NCBI GenBank assembly: GCA_037951165.1
Contig: JBBDHG010000061.1
Location: forward strand, 3,592,501 to 3,656,500
Source of the DNA: Lophius americanus
Lineage: Eukaryota > Chordata > Actinopteri > Lophiiformes > Lophiidae
Direction of reading: 5' to 3'
DNA length: 64,000 nt
Part shown: positions 1 to 13,300 of the stretch, in pieces
Position numbering within the stretch: position 1 is the first letter of the stretch
How the letters are laid out: every line of letters starts with the position of its first letter
Program-made: the position numbers and the translations under genes
Notes under the pieces: generated by a model
Told to the model about the DNA's origin: nothing
What the model saw: the letters and a program-made list of their open reading frames with translations, nothing else
The model's database searches: none

Positions 1-776
1 AAAGTGTGTTTTAAAACAAGAGGGGGAAATCTATCAGAAACCTAAATAAGTCTGCTAGAGGCTCAGTGAATGAATCACTCCTAAAACCTCAAATTTACAA
101 ATCAAGATAAATCGGACGTCCTTTATTTTGTGGAGAACATTTACAACAGCGTTCAATCTGACATTGTCGGTGAATTTCACAGCACTTCAATAGATTACAC
201 TGTACACTGGAGCAATAAAAGTGATGAGTATTTCTCCACAGCCACAGCACTGCTGGGTGAATGCTGTCAGCACAATGATACTTGTGTGAGCCTGAACAGC
301 TCATTTATCATGCAGCTCTCAGCTGGTACAGTAAAAACGATTACATCAAACTCAGAGGGCTTTGAGTTTATACCAAGCAATGATATTAACCAGTTAAGTG
401 TATAAATATGAATGTCATCCCACATTATGGTGAGGACCGACTGATTGATAATAGCTGGTTCAGACTGACAGAAGGGATTCCTCTCATCAATAGGTAACAA
501 AGAAATGATTTAGAGCAAGTGTGACTGTTTGTTTCCAATTGTTATGACATAGTAGGCCTTCAATCACACTCTCAATGTAAATGTTTACAGGACAATGAAT
601 GAAAACTTCCTAGAATATATAACGTGTTCTTCTATAATAGCGTTTTGAGCATTAATCACATTTATGTGATGGATAATCTCCAAACTATGACTCTAAATCA
701 TACATAATAAACATATTTCATAGGAAATAAACACACATCCCATCTAATTAAAATCCCAAATCGTTTTCACTCGACA
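1..776. other. AT-rich intergenic sequence without recognisable gene
   Basis: No splice-bounded or conserved coding signal is visible. The longest open frame on the + strand (130-405, 91 codons) resembles no protein I know and has ordinary intergenic base composition, so I treat it as chance. Confidence 0.5.
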
Positions 777-2330
777 ATTGGTTGGATTAGCGCGCACTTA
801 AGAAATTCTAGGACAAGTTTCCTTCACTGACGTCACTGCATGCGCAGGTGGCAGGTAATCGCAATGCTATATTATCTCATTTCCTCCAGGGTTGAACCCT
901 GAAGCAGCTGACTACACCTCCTCCTCAGAAGCGAGAGCACTTACTGCACGGTGCAGTTGTAGCACCCCTCCTCAGCCCTCCTCACCACCTCCGCCGCCAG
1001 TGCAGACGCGCTGTCTGCCGAGCCAGATTCTCTCTTCCTCCCACCTCTTGTTGAGTGACGCGCGCGCACGGACACACACGCAGACGCGCCAACGTAGAGG
1101 AAGTTAAAAATAATAAGTTGACAATAATTGGACGCAGGGATTCATCCATTGTCCGCAGCCTGCTGCGTCTTAGGCGCCTTAATGACGCTTTGCGCACTAA
1201 AAGTTAGGGGAGGAAGAACAGCCACGCCGTGCGTACTGTGACTCACAATTATTCACCAACATATGGTGCGCTTGGCTCTGCGATGCTGGTGGCGGATTTT
1301 AAAGGGGGGGGGGGGACTGGAAATAGCCGGGTTGCCCGGTACATGGCAACTTTCTCATGATGCCCGGAGGAAAAAAATTGACCAATTTCAACCTCACTTT
1401 GGAAAACACTGATCTGGTCAATGCGCTTTTTTCTAAGAGTTAAATAAAAGCTCCAATCATGGCTTGACGACCAAATCATTTAATATAAAAGAAGTCTGCC
1501 CCGGCTTCTGATGCGCGTTTCTTTCATTAAGTGGAAGTTTAGTGTTCACCGTGAAAAGCTGCTCCTCAATAACATCACGTTATGTGTCGCGCTGTATCGG
1601 CGCTGCTGGCGATTTTACAACATTGACAGAATAAAACCCCACTCTCTACCATTATACAGCAGCGACATAAACAATACAAATATTAGCCAAACACTTTTAA
1701 CAGATGAGAATGTGTGTCTCTGCGGTACCAGAGGGGAGCTCACCCTGCTATAACTTGATCCATAAGAGGATGACATCCGAACTTTCACCAGACTTCAACA
1801 AAGTATTACCCCACCAACCACCCACCCCTCCTCCCCATCAGCCCCCACCTCCCCCCTCCTCCCCTCCCATGTATCTGCATATTTGCAAACACGGACCCGT
1901 TTTATTCGCACCTACCAAAGCAGATCCGAGCGGAGGGGAGGACTCCCACAGTCCGAGCGCTCCGGCTCTCAGACCGCCGTGCAGAATGGTGACAAAAAAA
2001 CAACAGTGCAGGAAATAAGGGTCTTCTCCGAGAACACAATCCCACAGAGTGTCTGCCCGTTAACGCCAAATGTGAAAAGAAAAAACAATATTCACCGTCG
2101 GTTGTTTAGGAAAAACGTACTTTTCTCTGAGGCTGAACGCGTGGGTTACCCCAGCTCTCTCGGTCCTCGCAATCCCACCTCTACATCCCCGCTTGCAGAG
2201 AGGAACATGCAAACACATTTCATAGATTTTTGGAGCGTTAAGGAAAAACCGGAGTGGACTTTTTGTGCGGCAATCACGCCTCAGCTGAAGTAATAATGGA
2301 GCGCCAGGCAGGCGGTGAGATTCAGGACAG
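777..2330. promoter_or_regulatory. CpG-rich promoter-like patch with CRE and NRF1-type sites
   Basis: After AT-rich sequence the DNA turns CpG- and GC-rich. A perfect cAMP response element TGACGTCA lies at 828-835, followed at 838-846 by GCATGCGCA, an NRF1-like core. CG-dense stretches follow at 1060-1100 and around 1890-2000. This looks like a CpG-island promoter with a possible noncoding first exon, but no coding exon in the window can be tied to it. It may serve a gene on the - strand off the left edge, or be an upstream promoter. The regulatory role is inferred from composition and motifs only. Confidence 0.45.
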
Positions 2331-3700
2331 ATGAGGCGAGACGATTCCTTCAGAATAAAACTGTGTTCTGTCTGCATCCTCATTTCATGTAGTTCAAATG
2401 AGGATTACAAATTCCAACTCTTTTAAAATCAAGTGTGTACGAAATAATATTCGTGGGTTAAGAGTTATCCTAAGGATCAAATAAATCAAGCCTAAATATC
2501 AGATAAATAAGTTTAGATAGCACTTAATTAACCCGAAAGAACACCAGGCTCACATCTCCCTTATGAAATTATTGGGGACAAAAAAGATCAAATCAACCAC
2601 AATTAACACGTTTCTGAAATTGTTTTTCAAATCCTGCCCCTCTTCAAGATATATAGCCTATGTGATCAGGGTTTTATCATATTGGGGATAAGATTTTTCT
2701 AAATCTTTTTATGTGAATTTGTTTAAAATATGTGATCCGAACAAGTTCAATTAAATACAAGACAAGTTAATAAATCATTGGGATTACATCAAAACCTTTC
2801 TTTAGAAACAACAAAAAACAGCAAATAATTTGCTAAAATTAGCTCTGGGTTATATATGGAGTGACAGATGCCACCATGACTTCTTATAGGTTAGTCTCCA
2901 TATGGAAAATTCAAATGTTAGAGCCGCTAAAAAAGAGAAAAGAAAAGTTTTTAAGACAAGAAAATCCATTCTTGTACCTGCTTATCTGGTGCAGTGTTGT
3001 TGGGGGATGAAGCTTATACCAGATGACATTGGATGAGAGGCACTGTGCATTCTCAACAAATTGTCAGTTAATCACAGGACAAAGAGACAAACAATCATAA
3101 ACAGTTAAGGGCAAATTTGAGTGACCAATTCACCTTAATTTCATGTTTTTTAAATGGAAGCCAGGAGTTCCCCTAGTGAACGTGGACCCAGAATCCTCTG
3201 GAAGGAAAAATGTGCTACACTTACACCACACAATATATATTCTAATATTATAAGAGGTGAAAATAAAAATGCACATAAATTGAAAGAGAAAACATACAAC
3301 TAAAAAGATTGAGGTATCCATGTGCGGATTGTTAGATGGAGAGGAGAGGCAGGGCGTGGTTGTAACACTTTTTGCATCAGAATCTGTGACACGTTGTGAC
3401 TCTCTGGTGATTGAAAATGTGGTTTTAAAAGACAGAACTATGAAAATTTATAGTGATATTACAACAGTGAAACGATCAGAAGACAAATATTTCTTAGCTG
3501 ACGAACGAGATTAAACCAGTCTCCTCTACTAATAGAGTTACGATCTGCAGAATCATATTTTTGGAACCAAGATATTAAATCACATTGCTAAAAAATATGA
3601 ATTGTCGGTATTTTTTTTTCTTTTCTTTCTTTCCTTTGTTGTTTGTTTACAGGAGCACATCGTGGTGGAAAGCAAATAGGTGAACTCAATTCACCCATTA
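2331..3700. other. AT-rich intergenic stretch, nothing recognised
   Basis: I see no repeat family, RNA gene or coding exon here. Short open frames on both strands have no recognisable content. Confidence 0.5.
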
Positions 3701-3705
3701 GTTTA

Positions 3706-4030
3706 TTTTGGAGAGGTTATCCTCTGTTTCTAATGGCCGGTTCCAGTCCGCTCCGTCGGCGCTAGACTCCAGTCCGAGTCTTTCGACCGGCCTGTCTGCT
3801 GGCAGGCAGCCAACCCAAGTGTGTGGAAATGACACCGCCAGGGCGGCAGAGATTTTCCTTCATTTCTCTCACTCCCGATCGCAGACTGGCTGACATTGGC
3901 TAGAAAGTGGAGCAGCTCGTCAGGGACAATCAATGCGAATCGATCGAGCTGTGCGGTTGAGGCTCCAGAGCTAGAAAATATCGTGGCAGCTAAAGAGAGA
4001 TAGAGGAAGAGAGAGGGGAGGAGGAAGGGT
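3706..4030. promoter_or_regulatory. Second small CpG-rich patch
   Basis: About 300 bp with many CG dinucleotides in an AT-rich setting, ending in a GA-rich purine tract near 3990-4030. No convincing start codon and donor pair is seen. It may belong with the larger patch at 0.8-2.3 kb. Its role is inferred from composition alone. Confidence 0.25.
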
Positions 4031-5640
4031 GATCAACCAACTCTGTGAGGAGCCGACCAACAATCTCTGCAAACAAACACGCGCAGACTCTCATGCACAT
4101 GGCACTCACTTAGTAAATAGACCCAAGTTTAACTCCTCCAAAGAATTCAAGGCTACACACAGGATTGGTGTTGTGATCAAAAGTATATACTCCAAAACAG
4201 CTGATCACTTTTAATAAGAAAATGACTTCAAACGAAAGCAAATTAACCCAACGAACTCAGACCCATTTCAGAATGGTGGGAACATTAAAAGGACCAGATG
4301 AAACACCTTTCTGAGAATTGCTGCTGATATCTTTAATGTAACTTTTCCATTAGGACTTAATTTCTTTCTTCATTTCATAATTAATCCGCTTGACAGGTTT
4401 TTCTCTCATTTTTATTAATATTAGGTAAACAGATTTCCCCTTTTTTATTTGTAATTTAACAACATACATAAAAAAAAAAATTAAATTTGTGACCTAATAG
4501 GAAAATAAAACAATATTTACTTGAACGTTTTACGTTTTTGTTCAAAATACTGGATGTGGTGAGGGCTGGTATATGATTGTGGAGAATGGCAAAGGTGGCA
4601 GAGATGTATTTATGGCAGTGAGTTTAGTCATTATCGCAAGAAAATGGTTGCTTGTTTTCTCTGGATATCGAGTTAATTATCTAGTTATTAACTTAACTTA
4701 TCTACTCAGTCTACGAGGAAACAGCTATAAATAAATATCTGCCAACATGGCGGTTCTTGGCTTCTATAGTGGTAAAATCTCATACCAGGCATGACTTTTA
4801 AGTTTTGGAAATTGTTAAATGAATTGATACTTTAATAACATAAGTAACAAACAAACAAAAAAAAACAAGTTTTTAGATCTTCATGAATTCAATAGGGGAA
4901 AGAAATTAAGCTTTATAGGGAACTTTCCATAGTAGTTAAAGGGGTTGTGACACTTAAACTGCCAATTTAAATCTGCTTATAGCTTTTTGCTTCTTTCAGG
5001 GAGTACCGAGATGTCTCACAAACAGATTTTGCTTTCAAGCCGGTGAATCTTATATTTAGTTATAAAGTTACAATTCATATTATATTTTATGCCGCTTAAT
5101 GCAGGCAGATCATCACTAATATCAAAATGCAATACAGGTCATGTAATCATTGTACATTAGTAAGTATTTTGATTCATATGTACTTGTGCAAATATGTGGA
5201 AATTCAGCATTACAAGTACTTCTGTCCTAAAGTCCTGAAAGTTCAATTGTCATTTCAATCAGGGTAGACAAGTGAATGAAAATATAAATCTTTATAACAA
5301 CATGCTATGCAGTAATTATTTTGTCAGAGATTCTCTGGCTGGAAAACACTGTGAGATTGTGATCGTAGAGAGTATGACCTCAGCAGCGAGCTACATACCC
5401 CCTTGGAGTCTCGACACATGTGGTGGTGGCTGATGACTCTGCTGAGACTGATAAGTGCTGACGTTGGTGAAGGTTGTGTGATGATGGAGAGGGCAAGGAC
5501 CCACATGAAATAATCTTGAAGAAATAGATGACCAGGGAGAATAATATATAGAAAGACAGCAGCAAATATGATAGGATAACAATTAAGGTGTGTCATGCTA
5601 TTAGATTTGACCGGCCTATGAGAGCAGCTCATATCTCATT
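4031..5640. other. Intergenic stretch, nothing recognised
   Basis: AT-rich sequence with no known repeat or coding exon that I can identify. A 102-codon - strand frame at 5324-5632 looks like chance. Confidence 0.4.
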
Positions 5641-5689
5641 GAAAGCCCCACACTATGGTAGCAGGAAAATGAGGCTGAGGATGTGAGCC

Positions 5690-5830
5690 CCAACAGGTCT
5701 AAATGTGGTAGGGTCCTTGAGCATGACCTTGAACCCAATATGTTCCCCAGGCGCTTCAAAGGGATGCTGCTCCCTCAGGGGGTCGAATGTACCTTGTGTG
5801 ACTAATTGTGAATAATAAAGGATAAATTAG
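5690..5830 (+). repeat. SINE-like fragment
   Basis: The stretch reads like the body and tail of tRNA-type fish SINEs: a 'ccttgagcatgaccttgaac' block, a 'gctgctccctcaggggg' block, then 'gtgactaattgtgaataata' leading into an A-rich end. The tRNA-like head is not clear, so this is a 5'-truncated or decayed copy. Assignment is from remembered family resemblance. Confidence 0.45.
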
Positions 5831-6089
5831 GATTTTTAAACCATGAACTTTCCCTTGAGCTTCACATATGTTTGATACCATTTATAATGTTCTCTAACCT
5901 CTAGTCCGTAGATAGTATGAAAGAGTGGGTGTCGTTAAAATGACAAGCATCTCATTTTGCGCTGTGTTTGTATAAAATCTGAATGAAATCTTCCTCAAGT
6001 TATGCTTTGGAAATCTACAGCAAAACTCTCTATTAGAAATTATGAATCTGTCTTTAATAACTTACTACATAAAAAAAATAACCTTTAAA

Positions 6090-7320
6090 GTAGGCATAAT
6101 GAAACCACTTCCTAAAAAGCCCTCTCTTGATCCAGACGGTTTATTAAAGTATAGACCCATATCCAACAATCCATTCCTCTTACAAATTTGCGGTTGCCAA
6201 ACCGTTATGTGACCTGCTGCCTGGCAATAGTTTGAGGATTAACAGTCAAGTTTTAGAGTTAATCATAGCACCGACGCAGCACTGGTCAAAGGTACAAATG
6301 ACCGTCTAATGGCATCAGATGAGCGGCTGGTCTCTGTTCTGGTTTTGTTGGATCTGAGTGTTGCATTCGTTACCATTGACCATCACATTCTATTACAAAG
6401 ACTCTAATATTCAATTTGCATTAAAGGCACTGCATTAAGTTGGTTTAAGTCCTATTTATGGGTCAGATTTCAGTTTGCGTTTGTTGATGATCAATCTTCA
6501 ATATACAGCAGTGCTAATCATGGAGTTCCCCAGGGCTCGGTGTTTGGACCATTGTTACTCATGAGATAATATTTTTCTCCCATTTTAACACCCCTGCATT
6601 GGCTCCTGGTAGAATCAAGAATCATATTCAAAATCCTTCTGCTAATGTACGGGTTCCTTAATGATCAGGCACCAACATATCCTTAAAATCTAGTAGTAAC
6701 CTATTATCCAAATAGAACATAATGCTTCTACGACGCAGGGTTACTTGTTGTAGTCCCTAGAGCCTCTAAAAGTAGAACAGGAGCCCGAGCCTTCAGTTAT
6801 CAGGCTCCTCTCCTGTGGAATCATCTCCCAGTCTCAGTTTGGGAGACAGACACCCTCTCTACATTTAGAAGCAGGCTTGAAAACCTTACTTTTTTGATAA
6901 AGTTTATAATTAAGGGTGGTTTAAGCTAGTTCTTAGCTATAGGTTTAGACTGCTAGGTGAGAGAGGATGATTCACTAAGCTTGTCTCTCGCTCTCTCTTT
7001 CTCTCTCCTTCTCTGCACATCCATCTCCCATTAATGCATGCTACTATTGACATCATCGTGCAGGGTCACATGGATGATGGCTGGACCTATAGCTTTGGAC
7101 CTGGTTGATGCCAACTGATGACATTATTATATAAATAGTAGCAGTAGTGGCTGCAGCAGGAGTAGTAGAGGTAGTAGTTGTATGAACAGTATTATTCCAT
7201 GAGTTATTATAGTTATTACTAAATGCAATGATCCTATTATTATAGCTGTTATAATTGTTCTTTACTTTACATGTCTATGTCCCATCTGAGATCCATGTGA
7301 CCTGCAAGTTTAGATGCAAA
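6090..7320 (+). mobile_element. L2/Rex1-like non-LTR retrotransposon remnant (sense)
   Basis: Broken reverse-transcriptase coding is visible in several frames. Around 6130 there is a 'DGLLKYRPIS' block. Near 6520 the stretch reads GVPQGSVFGPLLL, the reverse-transcriptase GxPQGS motif. Around 6600-6670 a 'LHWLPV..RI.FKILL' block leads to '..NDQAP', the usual C-terminal part of L2/CR1-type polyproteins. Stops and frameshifts interrupt it. The 3' part (6700-6960) matches the reverse complement of 20,040-20,400 at length, so both belong to one family. A GTA-rich microsatellite follows at 7130-7190. It is not active. The family name is my best guess among L2, CR1 and Rex1. Confidence 0.7.
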
Positions 7321-10300
7321 AGTGATTAACAAATGTGATATATGACAAAATGCTTGTCAACACATTCCACTTTTGTTCATTTGAGAATCACACTGGATAC
7401 AATTATTTCTCTCTTGGAAGTAGTTTAAATCATTGAATTTCTACACACATTAAGCATCCATCCCCACTCTTTCTTAGTACATAATGTGCAAAGCTTTTGA
7501 AATGAAGTAAATTAAACGATAATAGATATGTAAAATGAAAGTGTGGTAATGAATGTTAGTTATGAATGGAAGCAGCTTCTGTTAACATAAACCTTCAACA
7601 TCTAATAAGCTGTGTATTTAGCTATGGTCTATACTGTAGCAAAACTACCGCAGTTGTTGCAAAGAGAAGTGCGGAAATAGCAGCTGATGATCAGAGAAAT
7701 ACATTTCGATAGACTTGTATCTTCAGCAACATTGGAGAAAACTTCAGAATTTGAATCAAGTGTAATAAAAAAAGTCGATTTTGAACTCGCCACATTCTCA
7801 CACACTCCATTTGTCTTTGTGTAACATGTCAGATTGAAGTCTCACACTCACACACACTTACCCAAACGAACAGAAAGCTCCCATTCAATACCCCAATATA
7901 TTTCATGGCTGCAGTAAATCGTTCATTTTGCTGCTGAATAAGGCGATGCAAAAAATATATCAATAATTTAATTTTTGTCTGAAAGTATAAACATCTCAAA
8001 GTATAAACATTTTCCTAAGTAGAAAATATCACACTTTTGTTTTAATTCATACCAAAGTAGAACAATAAGCAAATCAACAGATCATATATCAGTAAAAACG
8101 CACAATCCAGCCAACAGGAGCCTTTGGGTTAGTCCGTCTTAGAAAGAGTCCGACTCTTTCCTTATGCCCAAATCCTACATATTACATTTCATCACTGTCT
8201 CACAATCTGCTGTGGATAGAACAGGACCAATATAGCACATAAAAATCTATTTATTTTTCACAAAGTTGCTTGCATTACTGTGTCACGCCTCTCCATAATC
8301 ATTGTGTCATACCAGCGTTTGGTTTTCTTCTTGCTAATTACCCAATTCAATCTCAGAATACATGACCTTTCAAACAGACTGACCAAAGTAAAAGATACAG
8401 TTTGATTTTGATCAAATAACTCAATGAACAAGTGAAAACTAAAATAAATGTGATCATCCCCAGATTATATGTCCCGTCAGCACATTAGATAGAATTAAAA
8501 AAAAACGTTCCTGATACTCCTCTTCCACATGGATAAAACCTGATTAGGTTTATATAGAGAGGGGGTTTTGAAAGTAGTTGTTTGAGGATTTGGGTACACT
8601 GGTTACATTGGATGTCTGCCTGGCTTTAAAGTCAACCGCTAGGCCCCTGAGTAACCAAGAGAAGTGAGATGTTTACTTCAGCATGCTACAATGCTCACAA
8701 TGGCATAAATGCTAATACGCTTGTGATAAATAGTTACAGAGTTCCTCATCATTACATTAACATCATAGTTAAGCGTGTTAACATTTATTGGTTAGGCCAA
8801 CAATGTCATTAGAAATGTTGTTAGTTCAGCAAATATTCGGTTGTAAACCGAAGTATTTGCTCACATTGAAATTGTGGCCAGATGACGAGAGAAGGAACAT
8901 CCTGACACTGTAGTTCTGACGGTGGGTTCAAAGGGGGACATCAAAGCGTCTCCATGACAATCAGTTCAGAAGTTATTGAGACAACCCATACGGAACTATG
9001 AACATCTTTTTCATGCTGGCCTTTTGGGGATGACCAGAGTCAGCAGGATTCCCCCTCTAACCGTAACGACTGTGTACAATATTTAAAAATGACTTTAAGA
9101 TTTCAGATAGACCAACCAATAGATTTAGCTTTTTATATAATGCAATATGTTTTTGACCATGTACAACGTTTGTACAGTATCTGTTAGAAATAATTAATTA
9201 TGTTATTTTTAATTGGGGAATAACATTTGATAAAAGCAGCGACACTGAGCCCACAATTAATTATATCGTATCGTACGGAACAAGTATAGTGTAAGGTAGT
9301 CACAGACGGTCTCTAGAGTCACAAAAGGTCAAGCAAATTTATTTATACAAGCACACGGTCAAAGTAACTAAGACTGATAACGTATTGCTAAACCATTTTT
9401 CTTCTCTTCTGTTTTTTCTTTGAGCCATTTTATTTTAATTTTTGACATTAATTAGCGTTGCATTTTGGTCTACACATTTTCCCTATCAGGTTGTTAGACC
9501 ACTTCCCTCAAATTAATTACATGGTCAGATGGATTGATTGGAAAAAAGGAGTAATTTTAGTTGCTTAAAACCCACCCTGACCACAATCGTTGCTAAAGTC
9601 CTTCATCTCTGGTACAAAGCAGAAGAGTGTTACATTAGAGTCTGAAATCATACGTGTCTTTGGTTGAAAAGAGGGAAAGAGGGAAAAAACATGAGAGAGG
9701 GGAGTCATGCATGGGTAGATCGGTAGGAGGAAGCAGCAAGCTGTGACTCTTGGACATGTTCTGGTTGGTCCACTGAACCCCGGAGGCTGCAGCCACACTC
9801 GGCTCTTTGTTGTTTTGGTTCTTCACAGGGAGGCAGGGTACTTTCCTGAGATGGGGAGGAGGATTAGCGTTCCACGGCCTCCATCTCCAGATACACACAT
9901 GACCAACAATTTAGGAAAGCCCCCAAAGACGGCCCAGGAAGAGGTACGTCAAGGACGATGGGAGCGAGGCGAAACACGAATGTCAGATCTCTCCAGTACT
10001 GTGGAATGTTGCAAAGCCTGTGAAGTATTCACATGATCACTGTTACACACTAGCCTACATTTGAGAAGCTGGCTTCTTTAGCCCTGCCAGATGTTTCTAC
10101 AGAATGTCTACTACCCGACAATTTTTAGTTTCTTGTTCCACCACACAAACGCAGAGACTCTCATTCCTTTGTAACCCTAACCCTCCGCCTCAACATGTGT
10201 AGTTCTATGAATCGATCTCTTCAATTAAGATCAAAACGCTGCCGCATACTGCGAATCCTCTTTAATCATTTAATAGATAGCTGAGTGATCTCATTTTATC

Positions 10301-13300
10301 CCCGTGTACTGAATGTGTGAAACATTTAATGTATTAGCAAAACACAAGGTTCCCCCGCCCTCCCCTACAGGCCAGCCTTTCGTGTCAGGTGATGTCACTT
10401 TTCCATGGTAAACGCCTCAACATCATTCAATAAGATTTACCAGCTGTTGGAGCAGCATGTTCCGTAATGGTGCGTCTTTTCATTATCATCAGGAAGTCAC
10501 AGGCTGGAGAGAAATAGTTCCAGCACATAAAACCACATCAAAATTAATTCTGCATTTCAGTTTCCGTACAGATTAAAAAAATTTAATGAAATATTTCAAT
10601 AAGTGACATTTGAAAGTGTAGGAAGCGTGTTTTTGAGCCTCAGGATTATCCAGCCTAAATGTTTCCCCCATTAAAACCTGTGGCACATAATAAAAGCACA
10701 CACCTTTAATGTATGCAAGCCGAACACACTTGTGAATTGTTACTGAGACATTTCGTTAGAAGAAATTTTGCTCACGGTGTAATTGAATATCATACAAGTC
10801 TTGTCATTTAATTAATGGCCTGCTCTGATTACGCACTGAGGAAGTCACTGTGTGGTATTTGGGACCTAAGAGCCGAGCGATCTTCATTACGTAACGTTGG
10901 AATAGACTAATTATTCATGCCCTTCCTCGTACTGCAGCACCATCGCGGCATTACCAGTAAGACCAGGAGGGGTTGAAAAACGTCTCTAACAAAAGCCCAT
11001 TGCCAAAACAGAATTGTACTAAATAGAATTATTTATTTTATAATTTTGTAGCACATTTTCTTCTCTTCATGAAAAAACAATAGTCTCTTTCAAGAAATTA
11101 TAATTTTAAAGCAATGTAAGGATTTTAAGGCCATAAATCAGACCGAGTCATCTTTTTTTATTATACAGAAATTTTATTAATTTTGGTCCTCATGCTGGAC
11201 TGAGGAGCAGATCATCAGCATAAAATCCAGTTTGACTCTTCTTATATCGCCGCTGTCTGGTTTATCTCTTATAGAAAAAATGGGCCACCTCAAGGACATA
11301 CCATGATCACCTTGGATGGGTGGTGGACACCGTCAATAGCGTCTCAATAGTGTTCAAGGTTTTGTGGTGTGTTTTTACTTCAGGTTCATCTGGTATGAGA
11401 GTCACAGCTCCACACTGCAGACATCCACAGTCTGATGAGCAACACTGGCTCCATTTCTAGAGATTTATTACTTATCCTGCCACAAACCACGTGGTCAGCC
11501 AAGTATTTTCTCCTCATCTGGACTGATGTTATGCAGACAAAAACTACAACAGACTTAGATTGCTTAGCCAGAACCATGATCATGATGAATGAGTGACGTC
11601 ATCACTTTCTCGAAAAATCATGTCACAGAAACTATTAGAAACTATACCTCCCCCCTCCAGCAGCCAGACCGTCAGACCAGGTGATGTTGCAGTTACAAAG
11701 CAAGGCTATGGCTCCATCTAGTGGCAGGGACACATAGAAACAAGATGAGAAATTGGTGGAGCAATTTCCTTCCATGAGCATTTACCCCATGCTCCATGTT
11801 AAGAGCTCAAAGGGTCAGATCTAGAAACGCTGCTCTGACATCCTGCTGTGTTCAGATCATTTAGTTGTTTTTTAAGAATAAAAGTAGGAACAAAGAGCAA
11901 AGTGAGAGATAAAGAAAAAGAAAAAAAATGCTGTATGCTTGAACAACTTTTCCTCCAAATATGTCATTTGACGTAAGAAGAGTCGTGTCTATCGTGACTG
12001 TTGCTGACAATATCAAATGATAAAATGATTTCAGGAAATATTAAGTAATAAGGTGATAAAGTATTTCCCATGAATATGAAAGAATTATGACAAATTAGTT
12101 TATTATTTTATGCTCGTATTGGTGTTCGTCCAGGTTATAACCAGAACTTAGATGTTCAGGTCCTTGAACACGCCTCTTTGGATCAGTCGGAAAACATTGG
12201 CCTATATTTTCCACAGGGCTTGCTACAAGAAGAGGGTGGCTTTGGCATTAGGATTTATTTGACATTGTTAGAAATGTAATGTGTAAACATTTGAAAAATT
12301 GCAGGATGTAATTCTATTTCAACATGAACAAATAGTTAACATTAACTGCCTCCAATGGGGTTCAAAGTTCCTGCAACAGACACTTAGTTTATTTGCTCTC
12401 GGCTCCTCAATCTGTGGTTTCTCAGGGTGACAACACTGTCCCTCAAAAAGGCTGTATCGGTGTTTGTCTGCATATAATTTTCAGGCTTTGCTCTACGTCA
12501 ATTTGCATACTTTCATGCTGATCTGATATTGGACAAAACACAGTTGCTCCAACGGAGGAACAATCAACCAGAATACAATTTTGACATCACATTTAACATT
12601 TCTTCAATTCTGTGCGGCTGCAAGACACTTGGGTGTGACATACTGGTGGTCAAGGACAGATTAACTAAATTATTGCGAAAATACTAAAGAAATATTTTAT
12701 TAAGGCCTCCTACAAATAAATTTCATTTGTTCAGTTTTAGCAGTTAACTTGTTGGCTTATCTTTGTCTTTTTGGGGGTTTTTTGTGATAAGCAAGGTGAC
12801 AAGAATTTAATACATTTGTTGTAAAAACATCTATTTGATTTGAAGTTTTTAATCCATCCATCCTCCCTTATTTTTAAAATCACTAGCCGTCACAGGTATG
12901 GAACCATATGCATTTGTGAGGTCCAGCTATAGCAAAGTTAGGTCTCCAAGTCCTTTTCATGTCTCTCTGATCAGGTGTTTGACCAATCCAGGAAACCTTA
13001 AACTCCTGGAATTCCTACCTTATGTGTAGAGAGTCAATTACATTTTACTTCAGGAGATAATAAGTGAGCTGCTGGGCGACAATAGTGAAGAATATCTTCC
13101 CTTCACTCTGAACAGTGAGACGGTCCTAAAGTGCTTGAGGTTGGTAGCGTACTATTTCCTTGGAGCCCATCGATCTTCTGACAAATCCCTATCATTAGGC
13201 TACCTTCCCCCCCCTTTAGATCTCCCTGAGGTGCTTCATCCGTCATTGTGTGAGTATGAGACACCTCGCCCAACAGGTAAGGTACTCCACTGGGCTCCTT

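Noticed and set aside
2296..2314. ATG followed 19 nt later by a GTGAGA donor, like a very short first coding exon
   Set aside because: No downstream exon in matching phase and no protein to support it; the motif is too short to be informative.
4740..4756. CAACATGGCGG, YY1-like promoter motif
   Set aside because: Isolated in AT-rich sequence with no CpG enrichment or nearby exon.
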